NCBI RefSeq assembly: GCF_009696575.1
Contig: NZ_VULQ01000006.1
Span: 88,641 to 152,640 of the forward strand
Reading direction: 5' to 3'
DNA length: 64,000 nt
Source of the DNA: Anaerococcus porci
GTDB lineage: Bacteria > Bacillota > Clostridia > Tissierellales > Peptoniphilaceae
Position 1 is the first letter of the stretch; every line of letters begins with the position of its first letter. The notes below the pieces were generated by a model. It searched no databases. It worked only from the letters and a program-made list of their open reading frames with translations, and was not told the DNA's origin. Of the stretch, positions 54,349-63,778 are shown piece after piece. The position numbers and the translations under genes are program-made.

Positions 54349-56567
54349 TGAGAAATACTGAAATATTAGCTCCTGTTGGTAAAATGTCCATGCTGTATGC
54401 AGGTCTTGCCGCAGGGGCTTGTAGCTTTTACTTGGCTCTTGATGATTTTGGGGCGAGAGCCTATGCTAAAAACTTTTCAATTGATAATATAAAGGAAGTA
54501 ATCGATCTGATTCATCTATTTGATAGGAAGGTATTTATAACTATAAATACCCTAATAAAAGATGAAGAGATGGACAAGGCTTTATCATATCTTGAAAAAT
54601 TAATTGAGTATGGCGCAGATGGAATATTAATTCAGGATATTGGATTTTACTCTCTAATAAAAGACATAAAAAGAGATGGAGAAAAAAAGATTGAATTTCA
54701 TGCTTCAACTCAAATGGCAATAAAAGATTATGATGGTGCTAAAGCCCTTAAAGATTTAGGATTTGATAGGATAGTTATAGCAAGAGAAACCCCAATAGAT
54801 GAGATAAAAAAAATAGCAAAGCTTGAAATAGATACGGAAGTTTTTGTTCATGGCTCACTTTGTGTATCTTACTCTGGGGAGTGTCTTTTATCATCTTATT
54901 TAGGTAGAAGGTCTGCTAACAGAGGTAGGTGTGCTGGAATTTGTAGAAAAAAATATAAGCTTATAAATAATGGCAAGGTATTAGGATATGATTACTATCT
55001 TTCAATGAAGGATTTAAATACAATAGATAATATAGAAGAGTTAGTAAAAGCAGGAGTAGATTCTTTGAAAATAGAAGGTCGTATGAAGACAGATGAATAT
55101 GTCTATAATACTGTAAGAAACTATAAAAGTATGCTTGAAGAATCTACATATAATAATGACGAAATAGAAGATATATCAAACAGATCTTATACCAAGGGTT
55201 TTATTTTTGGACAAAAAAGAAACTATCTTGCTTTAAGTAATGAAAATAAACATAGGGTTATAGGAAAAGTTTTTGAAAAATCAAAGGATAAGTTTTTTAA
55301 GTCAAACTCAAAGCTAAGAAAGGGATCTATCCTTGAGGTTGTAACAAAGAAAAACAAGACCCTACCACTTACCTTAACAAGTGACTTAAATAATGGAGAT
55401 GTCTTAAAATTAAAAGATTTTAAGGATGCAAAAATAGGCTCAAATATAAGTTTATTAAATTCATCAATTCTTAAAGAAAATTTAGAAGATGGACTAAGTT
55501 CCTATAAAAATCTTCCGCTTGATATTTCTTTTGTAGGAAGATTAGGGGAATATCCTAAAATAAGCTTAAGCTATAAAGATATAAAGGTAAATTTTCTTGG
55601 AAAGAGTAAAATAGAAAGGGCTAATAAAGTTTCCTTAAGTGAGGAGGATATAAGAGAAAATCTTTCAAAGCTTGGAAACACCATCTATAAGGTAAAAAAT
55701 ATAAATATAAGTATAGATGATAATATCTTTATTAAAAAAAAGGATATAAATGAGCTTAGAAGAAATGCAATTTATATCCTAAATAATAAAAGACTAGAGC
55801 CTTATTATAAGAAAAATCCCAACATTAAAAAGAGAAATTTAAAAGAAAATAGGGAAATTAAAAGAGAAAAAAATGTAGAACTCTTATCAAATAATATTGA
55901 TAGAGGCTTACTTGATGATTTTGATAATGTTTATGTAAGAGCATTTGATAAGTCTTTTTCCGGACTTAATCTTTATTATATATTAGATGCTGATAAGTCC
56001 TATAATAAAAAAGAATTAATAAATTATTTATTAGAAAATGGATTTAAAGGAGTGATTTTTAATAATTACAAAGATTTTGTTCTTATAGATGATCTAAGAA
56101 AAAATAAGTTAAAAATTAGGATAGGTAGATACTTAAATGTGTTTAATTCCTACTCATTTGACTTTTATGATAAATTTTCTGAAATGATATCATCTTCTGT
56201 GGAAAACTCTTTTGAAAATATTAATAAAAACTCTAAAAGATACAAGACTGAGATATTAGCTTATGGACCAATTGAACTTATGAATATGAGAAATTGTCCA
56301 TTTTCATCCATTAAAAAATGTGGTTTAAATGGTTGTGAAAAATGTATTTTTAATGATTCACAAATAGAAGATGAAGATGGTAATTTATTTGATATAAAAA
56401 GAAGTGATTATATATCTAGGATTTATTCAAGAAAAATCACAAAAATTGATTTGAAAAAACTTGAAAACTCAGTATCCTTATTATACTTAGTAAGAAATAA
56501 TGATGATATTATAAATATTAAAAATACAAAGATTAACAATCTAGGCTATGATAGAGGTGTTATTTAA
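54348..56567 (+). CDS. U32 peptidase-family protein (RlhA/TrhP-like)
   Basis: The 739-residue protein has the U32 signature EVFVHGSLCVSYSGECLLSS (about residues 162-181) and CAGICRKKY, with four cysteines likely holding an Fe-S cluster. The C-terminal part contains another cysteine group, NCPFSSIKKCGLNGCEKC. Characterised relatives hydroxylate RNA (RlhA on 23S C2501, TrhP on tRNA U34) rather than cut peptides, so an RNA-modifying role is more likely than proteolysis. Start and stop overlap the neighbours by one base each. Confidence 0.8.
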   Translation: MRNTEILAPVGKMSMLYAGLAAGACSFYLALDDFGARAYAKNFSIDNIKEVIDLIHLFDRKVFITINTLIKDEEMDKALSYLEKLIEYGADGILIQDIGFYSLIKDIKRDGEKKIEFHASTQMAIKDYDGAKALKDLGFDRIVIARETPIDEIKKIAKLEIDTEVFVHGSLCVSYSGECLLSSYLGRRSANRGRCAGICRKKYKLINNGKVLGYDYYLSMKDLNTIDNIEELVKAGVDSLKIEGRMKTDEYVYNTVRNYKSMLEESTYNNDEIEDISNRSYTKGFIFGQKRNYLALSNENKHRVIGKVFEKSKDKFFKSNSKLRKGSILEVVTKKNKTLPLTLTSDLNNGDVLKLKDFKDAKIGSNISLLNSSILKENLEDGLSSYKNLPLDISFVGRLGEYPKISLSYKDIKVNFLGKSKIERANKVSLSEEDIRENLSKLGNTIYKVKNINISIDDNIFIKKKDINELRRNAIYILNNKRLEPYYKKNPNIKKRNLKENREIKREKNVELLSNNIDRGLLDDFDNVYVRAFDKSFSGLNLYYILDADKSYNKKELINYLLENGFKGVIFNNYKDFVLIDDLRKNKLKIRIGRYLNVFNSYSFDFYDKFSEMISSSVENSFENINKNSKRYKTEILAYGPIELMNMRNCPFSSIKKCGLNGCEKCIFNDSQIEDEDGNLFDIKRSDYISRIYSRKITKIDLKKLENSVSLLYLVRNNDDIINIKNTKINNLGYDRGVI

Positions 56568-58912
56568 TGCAGACAAAAACTTTAGAAGTCTTAGAATTTG
56601 ATAAGATATTAGATATGATAAAAGATTATGCTAGAAGTAAGCTTGTATCTGACATGATTTTAAATACAAGACCCATAAATGATAAGGAAAAAATTCAAAG
56701 GGAACTAGACCAAACAGGAGCCATGCTTGAAGTCATAGTAGAAAATGGAAATATAGATCTTTTTGGACTTTATGATTTTAACAAAATCATAGGATATGTA
56801 AGAAAAAAAGGGGTTCTTGAGCCTGTTGAACTTCTTAAAGTTCTTGATTTATTAAGGTCTAGTGCATATCTTAAAGAGTATGGTGAAAATATTGAAGATT
56901 CATATATAAAAGACTTATTTAATAGGATATCTACAGATGATTTTCTTAAAAATGAAATAGAAAGATCTATTATATCTGAAGATGAAATAGCAGATAATGC
57001 CTCATCAAATCTTAGGTCAATAAGAAAAAGAAAGACTAAAAAGGAAGAAGAAATAAAAAATAAGCTTTCTTTTTATATATCATCATCTAAATTTGATGAT
57101 GCTCTTCAAGACAAGGTTGTATCAATTAGAGATGGGAGATACGTTCTTCCAGTAAAGACTAATAAAAAATCAATTTTTAATGGTATTATTCATGATAGGT
57201 CAGCAAGTGGAAACACACTTTTTATAGAACCACATACTATAGTTGAATTAAATAACGACCTATCAAACCTTGAAATAGAAGAAAATGATGAGATAAGAAG
57301 AATACTTGATAGGCTTTCTAGATTTGTAGAAGGCTTTGATGTAGAGATTTTAGAAAATCAAAAACTTATTGCAAGAATCGACTTCTTACAAGCTAAAGCA
57401 AAATTTGCCTTAGCCAATAAATATAGTAAGCCAAATCTTACTGATAAGAAAAAATTAAAGCTAAAAAATGCCATCCACCCACTATTGAAAGGAAATGTAG
57501 TTCCTATAAATGTAGAAATGGGAGATGGTTACAATACCTTAATTATAACTGGACCAAACACGGGTGGAAAAACTGTATCTTTAAAGACAGTAGGCCTTGT
57601 AAATCTTATGGCTCAGTCGGGATTTTTTATACCATGTGATGAAGATAGTCTTGTAAATATATTTGATGATATATTCTTAGATATAGGAGATACCCAATCT
57701 ATAGAATTGAGTTTATCAACATTTTCTGCTTCTTTAACCAATATTGTCAAAATAACAGAAAATGTTACAGATAAATCATTAGTATTATTAGATGAGCTAG
57801 GTTCAGGAACAGATCCTACGGAAGGTGCAGCTCTTGCTATAGCAATTCTAAACTTTCTTAAAAATAAAAAGGTCATGACTTTTGCAACAACTCATTATTC
57901 TGAGCTTAAATATTATGCTCTAGAAAGTGAAGATGTAATGAATGCATCGGTTGAATTTAATATAGAAACCCTATCTCCAACCTATAAATTAATTATAGGC
58001 ACTCCTGGAAAATCTAATGCATTTGAAATTTCAAAAAGATTGGGACTTGATAGTGAGATTTTGGCTAATGCTAAGTCTTTACTATCTGATGAGAATAAAA
58101 ACTTCAATACAATATTAGAACAATTGGATAAAAACAAAAAAGATCTTGAAAAGAAAAATAAAGAGATTGAAAGTTACAAGAAAAAGATTAAACAAGCTCG
58201 TAATAATCTTCTAGATCTTTCTAAAAAAATAGAAAAACAAAAAGAAAAAATCATAAAAGATGCAGAAGATAAGGCAAATGAAATAATAGATGCGGCGAAT
58301 GAATCATCTCAAGAGATGCTGAAAATGGCTAAAAAATCTAGAAATGCTAATACATCTAACATTGATAGGTCCTTAAATGAAATTAGAAATAAATACAAAT
58401 CATCAAGAATTGAAAGAGATGAGAAAAATATAGGACCAAAACTAAGCAAAAATGCCCCAGAAACCTTAAAAGTTGGAGATATAGTAATTATAGAAGGCTT
58501 AAATGAAAAGGCTGAAGTTATAGAAGCTCCAGATGAAAAGGGTAATATAAAAGTACAGATGGGTATTTTAAAAATGGAGTCAAATATCAAAAACGTCACC
58601 AAGACTAGGTCAAAGGATAAAATAAGGGAAAATATCAACAAAATCTATAAGACGAAAAAGGCTATGTATATATCACCAACTCTTGATTTAAGAGGGCAAA
58701 GATATGATGAAGCTTTAAGAAACTTCGATAAGTACTTAGATGATGCAATTTTAGCAGGGCTTGATCAAGCAAAAATCATCCATGGTAAGGGGACAGGTGC
58801 CTTAAGAAAAGGTATAAATGATTATCTAAAGAATAACACAAGAATTGATTCATACAGGCCGGGTAATGAAAAAGAAGGTGGATTTGGTGTTACTGTAGTG
58901 AAATTCAAATAG
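56567..58912 (+). CDS. mutS2: MutS2 ATPase with Smr domain
   Basis: The 781-residue protein has the MutS ATPase core: Walker A GPNTGGKTVSLK, DELGSGTDPTEG, TTHYSELK. It lacks the mismatch-recognition domain. A coiled coil follows (about 515-620), then a C-terminal Smr domain LDLRGQRYDEALRNFDKYL ... IIHGKGTGALRKGI. MutS2 has been linked to recombination control and, in Bacillus, to splitting collided ribosomes. It overlaps the U32 gene by one base. Confidence 0.9.
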   Translation: MQTKTLEVLEFDKILDMIKDYARSKLVSDMILNTRPINDKEKIQRELDQTGAMLEVIVENGNIDLFGLYDFNKIIGYVRKKGVLEPVELLKVLDLLRSSAYLKEYGENIEDSYIKDLFNRISTDDFLKNEIERSIISEDEIADNASSNLRSIRKRKTKKEEEIKNKLSFYISSSKFDDALQDKVVSIRDGRYVLPVKTNKKSIFNGIIHDRSASGNTLFIEPHTIVELNNDLSNLEIEENDEIRRILDRLSRFVEGFDVEILENQKLIARIDFLQAKAKFALANKYSKPNLTDKKKLKLKNAIHPLLKGNVVPINVEMGDGYNTLIITGPNTGGKTVSLKTVGLVNLMAQSGFFIPCDEDSLVNIFDDIFLDIGDTQSIELSLSTFSASLTNIVKITENVTDKSLVLLDELGSGTDPTEGAALAIAILNFLKNKKVMTFATTHYSELKYYALESEDVMNASVEFNIETLSPTYKLIIGTPGKSNAFEISKRLGLDSEILANAKSLLSDENKNFNTILEQLDKNKKDLEKKNKEIESYKKKIKQARNNLLDLSKKIEKQKEKIIKDAEDKANEIIDAANESSQEMLKMAKKSRNANTSNIDRSLNEIRNKYKSSRIERDEKNIGPKLSKNAPETLKVGDIVIIEGLNEKAEVIEAPDEKGNIKVQMGILKMESNIKNVTKTRSKDKIRENINKIYKTKKAMYISPTLDLRGQRYDEALRNFDKYLDDAILAGLDQAKIIHGKGTGALRKGINDYLKNNTRIDSYRPGNEKEGGFGVTVVKFK

Positions 58913-58926
58913 AATCTGGAGGATAA

Positions 58927-60633
58927 ATGAGAGATTTAAAAGAAATTATAGCAAATAAGCTATGTGATATGGATTTAGGCATTGAAAAGAGTGCAATATA
59001 TAAGCTTATTGAAATACCACCTAGAGATGATATGGGAGATTTTTCTTTTCCGTGCTTCTCGTTGGCTAAAACTTTAAGAAAAAATCCTGCTCTTATAGCA
59101 AAAGAGATTAAAGAAAAATTAGAAAAGGAAGAAAAGACTTATTTTGAAAAGATAGAAAATCTAAATGCCTATCTTAACTTTTATATTGACAGGAAATTTA
59201 TACAAAATGAAGTTTTAAATGAAATTTTAGAAAAAAAAGAAGATTATGGAAGGTCTAATATGGGAGAAGGAAAGACTATAGTATTAGATTTTTCATCTGT
59301 AAATATAGCAAAGCCTTTCCATATAGGTCATATTAGGTCAACAGTTATAGGAGATGCTATTAGGAATATATTTAATTTTCTAGGATACAAGACTGTAGCA
59401 AGTAACTATATTGGAGACTATGGTACTCAATTTGGAACTATGATTGCAGCCTATAAACTTTGGGGAGATGATGATAAGCTAAATGAAAATCCCATAAAAG
59501 AGTTATTAAACTTATATGTAAGATATAATAACGAGGCGGCTTTAAATGAAGAAATGATGGATGTTGCTAGAGATGAGTTTAAAAAACTTGAAGAAGGAGA
59601 AGATGAATCGGTAAGACTTTGGTCTTGGTTTAAGGAAATCTCCTTTAAGGAATTTGATAGGGTTTATAAGTTACTAGATATAGACTTTGATAATTACGAT
59701 GGAGAATCTTATCATTCTGAATTTATACCAGCTGTTATAAAAGAATTAGAAGAGAAAAATCTTTTAGTAGAATCAGATGGGGCAAAGATTATAGACTTAG
59801 GTGAAGATGACTTGCCACCAGCTATTATTATAAAATCCAATGGTTCTTCTGCTTATATAACTCGTGATATTGCTACAGCCATAAATAGAAAAAAAGTTTA
59901 TGATTTTTATGAAAATTTATATGTTGTTGCAACCCAACAAAACCTACACTTTAGGCAATTATGGAAGATATTAGAGCTTATGGGATATGATTTTTATAAA
60001 GATTGTAAGCATATCCCTTTTGGTATGGTAAGTTTAAAAGATAAGACCCTATCAACTAGAAAAGGTCAAGTTGTTTTCTTAGAAGATGTATTAAATAAAG
60101 CAATAAATAAAACTAAGGAGATTATGAAAAACAGGGATACTGATATAGAAGATATTGATAAGACATCCAGAATAGTTGGGATAGGTGCTGTTAAATTCCA
60201 AGAACTTTACAACAATAGGATAAAAGACTATGTCTTTGATTGGGATGAACTTTTAAACTTTGAAGGAGAAACTGGTCCATATGTTCAATATACTTATGCT
60301 CGTGCTAAAGCTGTTTTAAGAAAAGCAGGGGTAGTAGAAATGACTTCTATGGATTTTTCTCTATTAAACTCAGATGAAGAATTCATTTTAATTAAATCAC
60401 TAAGAAGTTTTGAAGACACAATAGTTAAGGCAAGAGATAGGTATGAACCTTCACTTATTTCAAGAAAGATAATGGAAATATCTCAAAATTTCAATAAATT
60501 CTACAATTCATCAAAAATCATGGTGGATGATGAGAATCTTAAAAATCAAAGGCTTGCTCTAGCGCTCGCAACATCGATAGTGATTAAAGTAGGTTTAAGT
60601 TTATTAGGTATTAAAACTGTGGAGAAAATGTAA
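58927..60633 (+). CDS. argS: Arginyl-tRNA synthetase
   Basis: The 568-residue class I enzyme has the N-terminal Add-1 domain, the HIGH motif in KPFHIGHIRSTVIGD, and a KMSKS-equivalent around STRKGQVVFLED. The C-terminal anticodon-binding domain has the usual LLGI end. It is not preceded by a T-box, unlike the two Arg-type T-box units in this window. GGAGG precedes the start. Confidence 0.95.
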   Translation: MRDLKEIIANKLCDMDLGIEKSAIYKLIEIPPRDDMGDFSFPCFSLAKTLRKNPALIAKEIKEKLEKEEKTYFEKIENLNAYLNFYIDRKFIQNEVLNEILEKKEDYGRSNMGEGKTIVLDFSSVNIAKPFHIGHIRSTVIGDAIRNIFNFLGYKTVASNYIGDYGTQFGTMIAAYKLWGDDDKLNENPIKELLNLYVRYNNEAALNEEMMDVARDEFKKLEEGEDESVRLWSWFKEISFKEFDRVYKLLDIDFDNYDGESYHSEFIPAVIKELEEKNLLVESDGAKIIDLGEDDLPPAIIIKSNGSSAYITRDIATAINRKKVYDFYENLYVVATQQNLHFRQLWKILELMGYDFYKDCKHIPFGMVSLKDKTLSTRKGQVVFLEDVLNKAINKTKEIMKNRDTDIEDIDKTSRIVGIGAVKFQELYNNRIKDYVFDWDELLNFEGETGPYVQYTYARAKAVLRKAGVVEMTSMDFSLLNSDEEFILIKSLRSFEDTIVKARDRYEPSLISRKIMEISQNFNKFYNSSKIMVDDENLKNQRLALALATSIVIKVGLSLLGIKTVEKM

Positions 60634-61346
60634 TGATGGGAAGAATAAAAGATTTTTTGGAATGTTCAAAGTATGCCTTTACTGAGACTGTTAAAAAATT
60701 AAAAAAATCATACATTCTTTTTATCTTTATAGTAATAAGGTCAATGTTTGAAGGAATGAAGGGGATAGTTTTTTTTGATCAATCTTTTGAATCTTCACTT
60801 TTTTCATCACTTATTAACTATTTTATAGAGATTACTATCTTATGCTTTATAGCTCAGTCTTTAAGGTCAATTGTCTTATATAATAACACAGGGAAGAAAT
60901 CTATAGAAAATTCAATCTCAAACTTTTTCTATCTAGTTATGAGTGCTGTATTTTGTATTTATATAATGGAGCTTGTTATAAATAACCTAACACAAGTACT
61001 AAGTCCAGGCCTTAGGATTTTGATTTTGTTTTTGTTTAAAATTATAACATCAGCCTTTTTGGAATTAGTTTATATAGAAAATGTTTATGGATTTTCGATT
61101 ATAGGGGAATCCTTTAGATTTGTTAAAAATAATATTTTAACATGGGGAGTTTATGCAGTAATCTTTACTTTTATTGAAGGAGTTTTAATAAAACAAATAG
61201 GCTTAAATGTATTAAATATGTCTAATGAGGCAATATTTATAATGTTACTGGCTCTATGGGATACCTTCTTTTTATTATTTAAAGGAAACTTATTTAAATT
61301 TTTAAATAAGCATTCATACAGGCAAAGAAAATTTATGAGAGGTTAA
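60633..61346 (+). CDS. Hypothetical membrane protein
   Basis: The 237-residue protein has about six hydrophobic stretches (YILFIFIVI, FIEITILCFIA, LVMSAVFCIYIMEL, ILILFLFKIITSAF, WGVYAVIFTFI, AIFIMLLALW). I do not recognise a family. Its start overlaps the argS stop (TAATG; ATG 60636 is an alternative), and it abuts the next gene, so it belongs to the same operon. Confidence 0.65.
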   Translation: MMGRIKDFLECSKYAFTETVKKLKKSYILFIFIVIRSMFEGMKGIVFFDQSFESSLFSSLINYFIEITILCFIAQSLRSIVLYNNTGKKSIENSISNFFYLVMSAVFCIYIMELVINNLTQVLSPGLRILILFLFKIITSAFLELVYIENVYGFSIIGESFRFVKNNILTWGVYAVIFTFIEGVLIKQIGLNVLNMSNEAIFIMLLALWDTFFLLFKGNLFKFLNKHSYRQRKFMRG

Positions 61347-62447
61347 ATGAAAAAAATAGATCAATACTTTTTAGATTTTACAGACAAACTTGCATATATT
61401 GACTTGAAAAAAGATTCTTCATATGAATTATTAAACAAAACGCCACTTGCTTTATATACTGATGATATGTCAGAAAATATTATAAGTGGAGACTTTGAAA
61501 ATAGAATAAAACTTAATATAATACTTGATGGGCTTATAATAAATCTTGCCATAGATCCTGATTTCAAGTATAAGCAATCTTATATAAAAATTCTCGAAAA
61601 CTATTTAGAAAAAATAGGAGCTTATACAGCCCAAAGAGCTTTAAAAATAGGAAATAAAAAACCAGAAAAAGCTCTATTGCTCTTAAGGGGAGGCTATATT
61701 ATAAATCCCTTTGATAAGTATAATGCCTATAATTATGCAAGAGCTTTGTGGCCTAAAGCATATGAAGATACAAAATATAAGGATGAATTCATAAAAGAGG
61801 CTTTAAGAATACTTCAAGAAATAATTTTACAAGATGAAGATTTTCCATTATCATATTATGAATTAGGAAATATCTACCAGAATCTTGGAGAATATATAAA
61901 AGCAAGAAGTTATTATGAAAATGCCCTACGTAGAACAGAAGATTTAGATGCAAAAGATGAAATAAGATCTAAAATATCAACTATATTTGATAATGCCGAA
62001 ATAGAAGAGGCTCTTTATTATATAGGAAAGGGAAACTATGAAAAGGCTATGGGGATACTTACAAGATTATTATCAAAAACAAAAAGAGCAGATGCCTATT
62101 ATTATCTGGGAGTTTGTTATCAAAATATAGGACAATATGAAAATTCTAGTCTTGCTTTTGAAAACTCCCTTGATAAGGGTGGAGAATTTAGGCAACTTTA
62201 TAATGACTATTCCATAAGCCTATATGCCTTAGATAAAAAAATAGAGGCAATAGAGATAATTAACAGTGGTCTTAAAAAATATCCAGAAGATCCGAGAATG
62301 ATCTATAATAGGATACAAATAAATATAGATTTAGGAAATTTAAAAAAAGCAAAAGAAGATATAGATAATCTTGAAACATACGACGACCTATCAGATGAGT
62401 TAAGTCGTAATCTACAAATAATAAAAGATCAATTTAACCTAAACTAA
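61347..62447 (+). CDS. Tetratricopeptide-repeat protein
   Basis: The 366-residue protein has several TPR units: LSYYELGNIYQNLGEYIKARSYYENAL, ALYYIGKGNYEKAMGILTRLL and DAYYYLGVCYQNIGQYENSSLAFENSL, each seen in part. It has no signal peptide. TPR domains hold protein partners, so an adaptor role with the preceding membrane protein is plausible. It directly follows that gene with no gap. Confidence 0.8.
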   Translation: MKKIDQYFLDFTDKLAYIDLKKDSSYELLNKTPLALYTDDMSENIISGDFENRIKLNIILDGLIINLAIDPDFKYKQSYIKILENYLEKIGAYTAQRALKIGNKKPEKALLLLRGGYIINPFDKYNAYNYARALWPKAYEDTKYKDEFIKEALRILQEIILQDEDFPLSYYELGNIYQNLGEYIKARSYYENALRRTEDLDAKDEIRSKISTIFDNAEIEEALYYIGKGNYEKAMGILTRLLSKTKRADAYYYLGVCYQNIGQYENSSLAFENSLDKGGEFRQLYNDYSISLYALDKKIEAIEIINSGLKKYPEDPRMIYNRIQINIDLGNLKKAKEDIDNLETYDDLSDELSRNLQIIKDQFNLN

Positions 62448-62448
62448 G

Positions 62449-62479
62449 GAAAATCCCCAAATATTCTTGGGGATTTTTT
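62449..62479 (+). terminator. Terminator of the zapA-TPR gene run
   Basis: AAATCCCCAA and TTGGGGATTT form a perfect stem around TATTC, followed by TTTT. Confidence 0.9.
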
Positions 62480-62548
62480 ACTTGCCTTAAAGATAAAATA
62501 AAAGTATGTTAATAGATGAGATATCGTTTTTTATTTAAGGAGGATTAA

Positions 62549-62923
62549 ATGAAAGTAATTGAAACTAAAAACGCACCAGCAGCAGTAGGAGCTTATTCAC
62601 AAGGAATAGTAACAAATGGATTTGTATATTCATCAGGACAACTTCCACTAGTTCCAGAAACAGGTGAGTTAATTTCAGATGATATAAAGAAAGCTACAAA
62701 AAGATCACTAGAAAATGTTAAAAATATAATCGAAGAAGGTGGATCAAGTATAGAAAAAATAGTCAAAGTAAATATCTTCTTAGCAGACATCAATGATTTT
62801 GCTGCTGTAAATGAAGTATATGCAGAATTTTTTGGAGATCATAAACCAGCAAGAAGCTGTGTTCAAGTGGCTCACCTTCCAAAAGATGGTTTATTAGAAA
62901 TTGAAGCCATAGCTGAAATTTAA
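62549..62923 (+). CDS. ridA: RidA-family enamine/imine deaminase
   Basis: RidA hydrolyses reactive 2-aminoacrylate and similar enamines. The 124 residues match the family: NAPAAVGAYSQGIVTNGFVYSSGQLPL in short blocks, the conserved Arg in PARSCVQVAHLPKDGLLEIE. AAGGAGG precedes the ATG. It is followed closely by the peroxiredoxin gene. Confidence 0.95.
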   Translation: MKVIETKNAPAAVGAYSQGIVTNGFVYSSGQLPLVPETGELISDDIKKATKRSLENVKNIIEEGGSSIEKIVKVNIFLADINDFAAVNEVYAEFFGDHKPARSCVQVAHLPKDGLLEIEAIAEI

Positions 62924-62936
62924 TAAGTGTTAAGAT

Positions 62937-63392
62937 ATGACAATTATAAAAAAGGGTGAAAAAGCACCATTGTTCAATATAAAGGATCAAAATGCAAAAG
63001 ATGTAAACTTAGAAGATTTCAAAGGTAAAAAAGTAATCCTATCTTCTCATCCATTAGCTTTTACAGCAGTATGTACCGATCAAATGAGATCTCTTGAAAG
63101 AAATTTTGATAGAATTCAAGAAAAAGGAGAGACTGTAGTAATAGGCTTATCTATAGATCCTCAACCATCAAAAAAAGCATGGGCAAGTGCTATTAACATA
63201 GATAAGGTAAGACTTGCATCAGACTTTTTCCCATTAGGAAAAGTAGCAAAGGCTTATGGTATTTTTAATGAAGAAAATTCTGCTAGTAAAAGAGCTAATA
63301 TCATTATAGATGAAGAAGGAATTGTTAAGTGGTCAAAAGAATATCCACAAACTGAATTACCTGATATAGAAGAAGTAATAAAAAATTTGTAA
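62937..63392 (+). CDS. Peroxiredoxin (AhpC/TSA family)
   Basis: The 151-residue protein has the peroxidatic Cys46 in LAFTAVCTDQM, an atypical version of the PxxxT/S-C motif (P39 and T43 kept). No other Cys is present, so it is a 1-Cys form depending on an outside thiol. It probably reduces peroxides in this anaerobe. It is 13 bp after ridA. Confidence 0.85.
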   Translation: MTIIKKGEKAPLFNIKDQNAKDVNLEDFKGKKVILSSHPLAFTAVCTDQMRSLERNFDRIQEKGETVVIGLSIDPQPSKKAWASAINIDKVRLASDFFPLGKVAKAYGIFNEENSASKRANIIIDEEGIVKWSKEYPQTELPDIEEVIKNL

Positions 63393-63398
63393 AAATAT

Positions 63399-63427
63399 TT
63401 GACAAAACAAAATAAAAATAATATACT
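63399..63427 (+). promoter_or_regulatory. rRNA operon promoter, first of three
   Basis: TTGACA (63399-63404), 17 bp, TATACT (63422-63427), immediately after the peroxiredoxin stop. The start of its transcript would lie inside the hairpin at 63428-63456. Confidence 0.7.
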
Positions 63428-63460
63428 AATATAGCTATCAAAAAGATAGCTATATTTTAT
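63428..63460 (+). terminator. 12-bp hairpin after the peroxiredoxin gene
   Basis: AATATAGCTATC and GATAGCTATATT pair perfectly around AAAAA, followed by TTAT. It probably terminates ridA-peroxiredoxin transcription. Confidence 0.7.
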
Positions 63461-63540
63461 TGATATTAAAAGCCAAATTGTGAAAAGAAAAAAGCAAAGA
63501 AGCGAGAGAGCAAGTCAAAATAAAAAAAACAAAAAAAGAC

Positions 63541-63569
63541 TTGACAAAACAAAATATCAAATGTATACT
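63541..63569 (+). promoter_or_regulatory. rRNA operon promoter, second of three
   Basis: TTGACA (63541-63546), 17 bp, TATACT (63564-63569). Confidence 0.85.
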
Positions 63570-63635
63570 ATAATAGTCGTCACTGAGAAAGAAGAGTCAA
63601 AAGAAAAGAAACTTGAAAAAAGTTAATAAAAAAAT

Positions 63636-63664
63636 TTGACAAACAATCGAAGACGTGGTAGACT
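63636..63664 (+). promoter_or_regulatory. rRNA operon promoter, third of three
   Basis: TTGACA (63636-63641), 17 bp, TAGACT (63659-63664). A boxA-like GAACCTTTAAAACA lies about 25 bp downstream (about 63691-63704), a possible antitermination site. Confidence 0.8.
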
Positions 63665-63778
63665 AAAATAGTCAGTAACAGCTGACATATGAACCTTTAA
63701 AACAAAATAACTACAACTACAAAGTTAAAATACTTTGAGTAAACCAAACGAAAAAATGACAGAAGTCAAGATCGAACT

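Noticed and set aside
54348..56567. Collagenase-type secreted protease
   Set aside because: The U32 name suggests a peptidase, but there is no signal peptide, the cysteine clusters fit RNA-hydroxylation relatives, and the neighbours are housekeeping genes.
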